From Candidatus Uhrbacteria bacterium (GTDB taxonomy: Bacteria > Patescibacteriota > Patescibacteriia > UBA9934 > GWF2-40-263), in assembly GCA_018700535.1 (NCBI GenBank), contig JABITQ010000026.1, positions 1 through 6,363 of the forward strand: 6,363 bases of DNA, read 5' to 3'. Under the pieces are notes generated by a model. That model searched no databases. It saw only the letters and a list, made by a program, of their open reading frames with translations, and had not been told where the DNA came from. Made by a program: the position numbers and the translations under genes. Shown here piece by piece: positions 6,171-6,363 of the stretch. Position 1 is the first letter of the stretch. Each line of letters opens with the position of its first letter.

Positions 6171-6176
6171 CCTCCT
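6171..6176 (-). promoter_or_regulatory. Shine-Dalgarno site that fixes the start of the hypothetical gene
   Basis: AGGAGG on the minus strand, 5 bases (GCACC) upstream of the ATG at 6165. It is the only strong ribosome-binding site in the window and decides between the 587- and 603-residue versions of the protein. Confidence 0.8.
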
Positions 6177-6213
6177 GCTGTTTGGATTGGGTAAGCAGCT
6201 CGACATGAGCCAC

Positions 6214-6363
6214 TTAATCTGTAATGAACCAAAGGGTATTTCTCCCTCTCAGGGGGGATGAGAGACGAGGCAGTGACTCAGCAAAAGCTGGTATGCAACA
6301 TAGGCGAGCTCTAGCCGGTGCAGAGATAGTCGAAACCATGTCAGCATCGAAGAAAACGCCACC
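6214..6363. other. Non-coding upstream region of the hypothetical gene
   Basis: This stretch must carry the promoter of the minus-strand hypothetical gene, but I see no -35/-10 pair at good spacing. Minus-strand CCCCCCTGAGAGGG near 6240-6260 could form a small C/G hairpin. A plus-strand ATG at 6338-6340 opens a frame (MSASKKTPP) to the window edge, without a ribosome-binding site. It could be the start of a divergent gene, but nine codons are too few to judge. Confidence 0.3.

Noticed and set aside
6195..6262. TPP riboswitch upstream of the hypothetical gene
   Set aside because: The minus strand has CTGAGA followed by ATACCCTTTG, as in the THI box, but the 5' GGGGTGC arm and the 3' part (GAACCTGATCTGG and AGGGA) are missing, and the downstream gene has no thiamine link.

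Overview
The window looks like part of a bacterial chromosome, probably from a candidate-phyla-radiation (Patescibacteria, Parcubacteria-like) genome. This lineage call is an inference. It rests on the short RpoB (1084 residues, without the large lineage-specific insertions of proteobacterial RpoB), on the absence of rplJ/rplL beside rpoB, and on an unrecognised neighbour. The genetic code appears standard: rpoB is complete with a TAG stop and has no in-frame TGA.

All supported genes lie on the minus strand. Reading in the direction of transcription (right to left): (1) positions 6213-6363 form a non-coding upstream region; (2) 6165-4402 is a GC-richer gene for a 587-residue protein I do not recognise, with an N-terminal CxxC...CxxC zinc-ribbon-like module, a Pro/Gly/Met-rich repetitive linker and a charged helical C-terminal half; (3) 4401-4074 holds a strong hairpin, a doubtful 75-codon frame and an intrinsic terminator; (4) 4073-3557 contains a near-consensus sigma70-type promoter (TTGACT-17-TATTAT with extended -10), then about 255 nt with several internal complementarities and no usable start codon, ending in an intrinsic terminator, then a 26-bp AT-rich inverted repeat; (5) 3556-302 is rpoB and 295-1 is the start of rpoC, 6 bp apart.

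rpoB and rpoC form the expected operon for the two catalytic subunits of RNA polymerase. The most interesting part is the roughly 845-bp gap upstream. It looks like a self-contained transcription unit for a structured RNA, or alternatively an attenuated leader controlling rpoBC. I could not assign it to tmRNA, RNase P RNA, SRP RNA or a known riboswitch by eye. The second point of interest is the unrecognised 587-residue protein.
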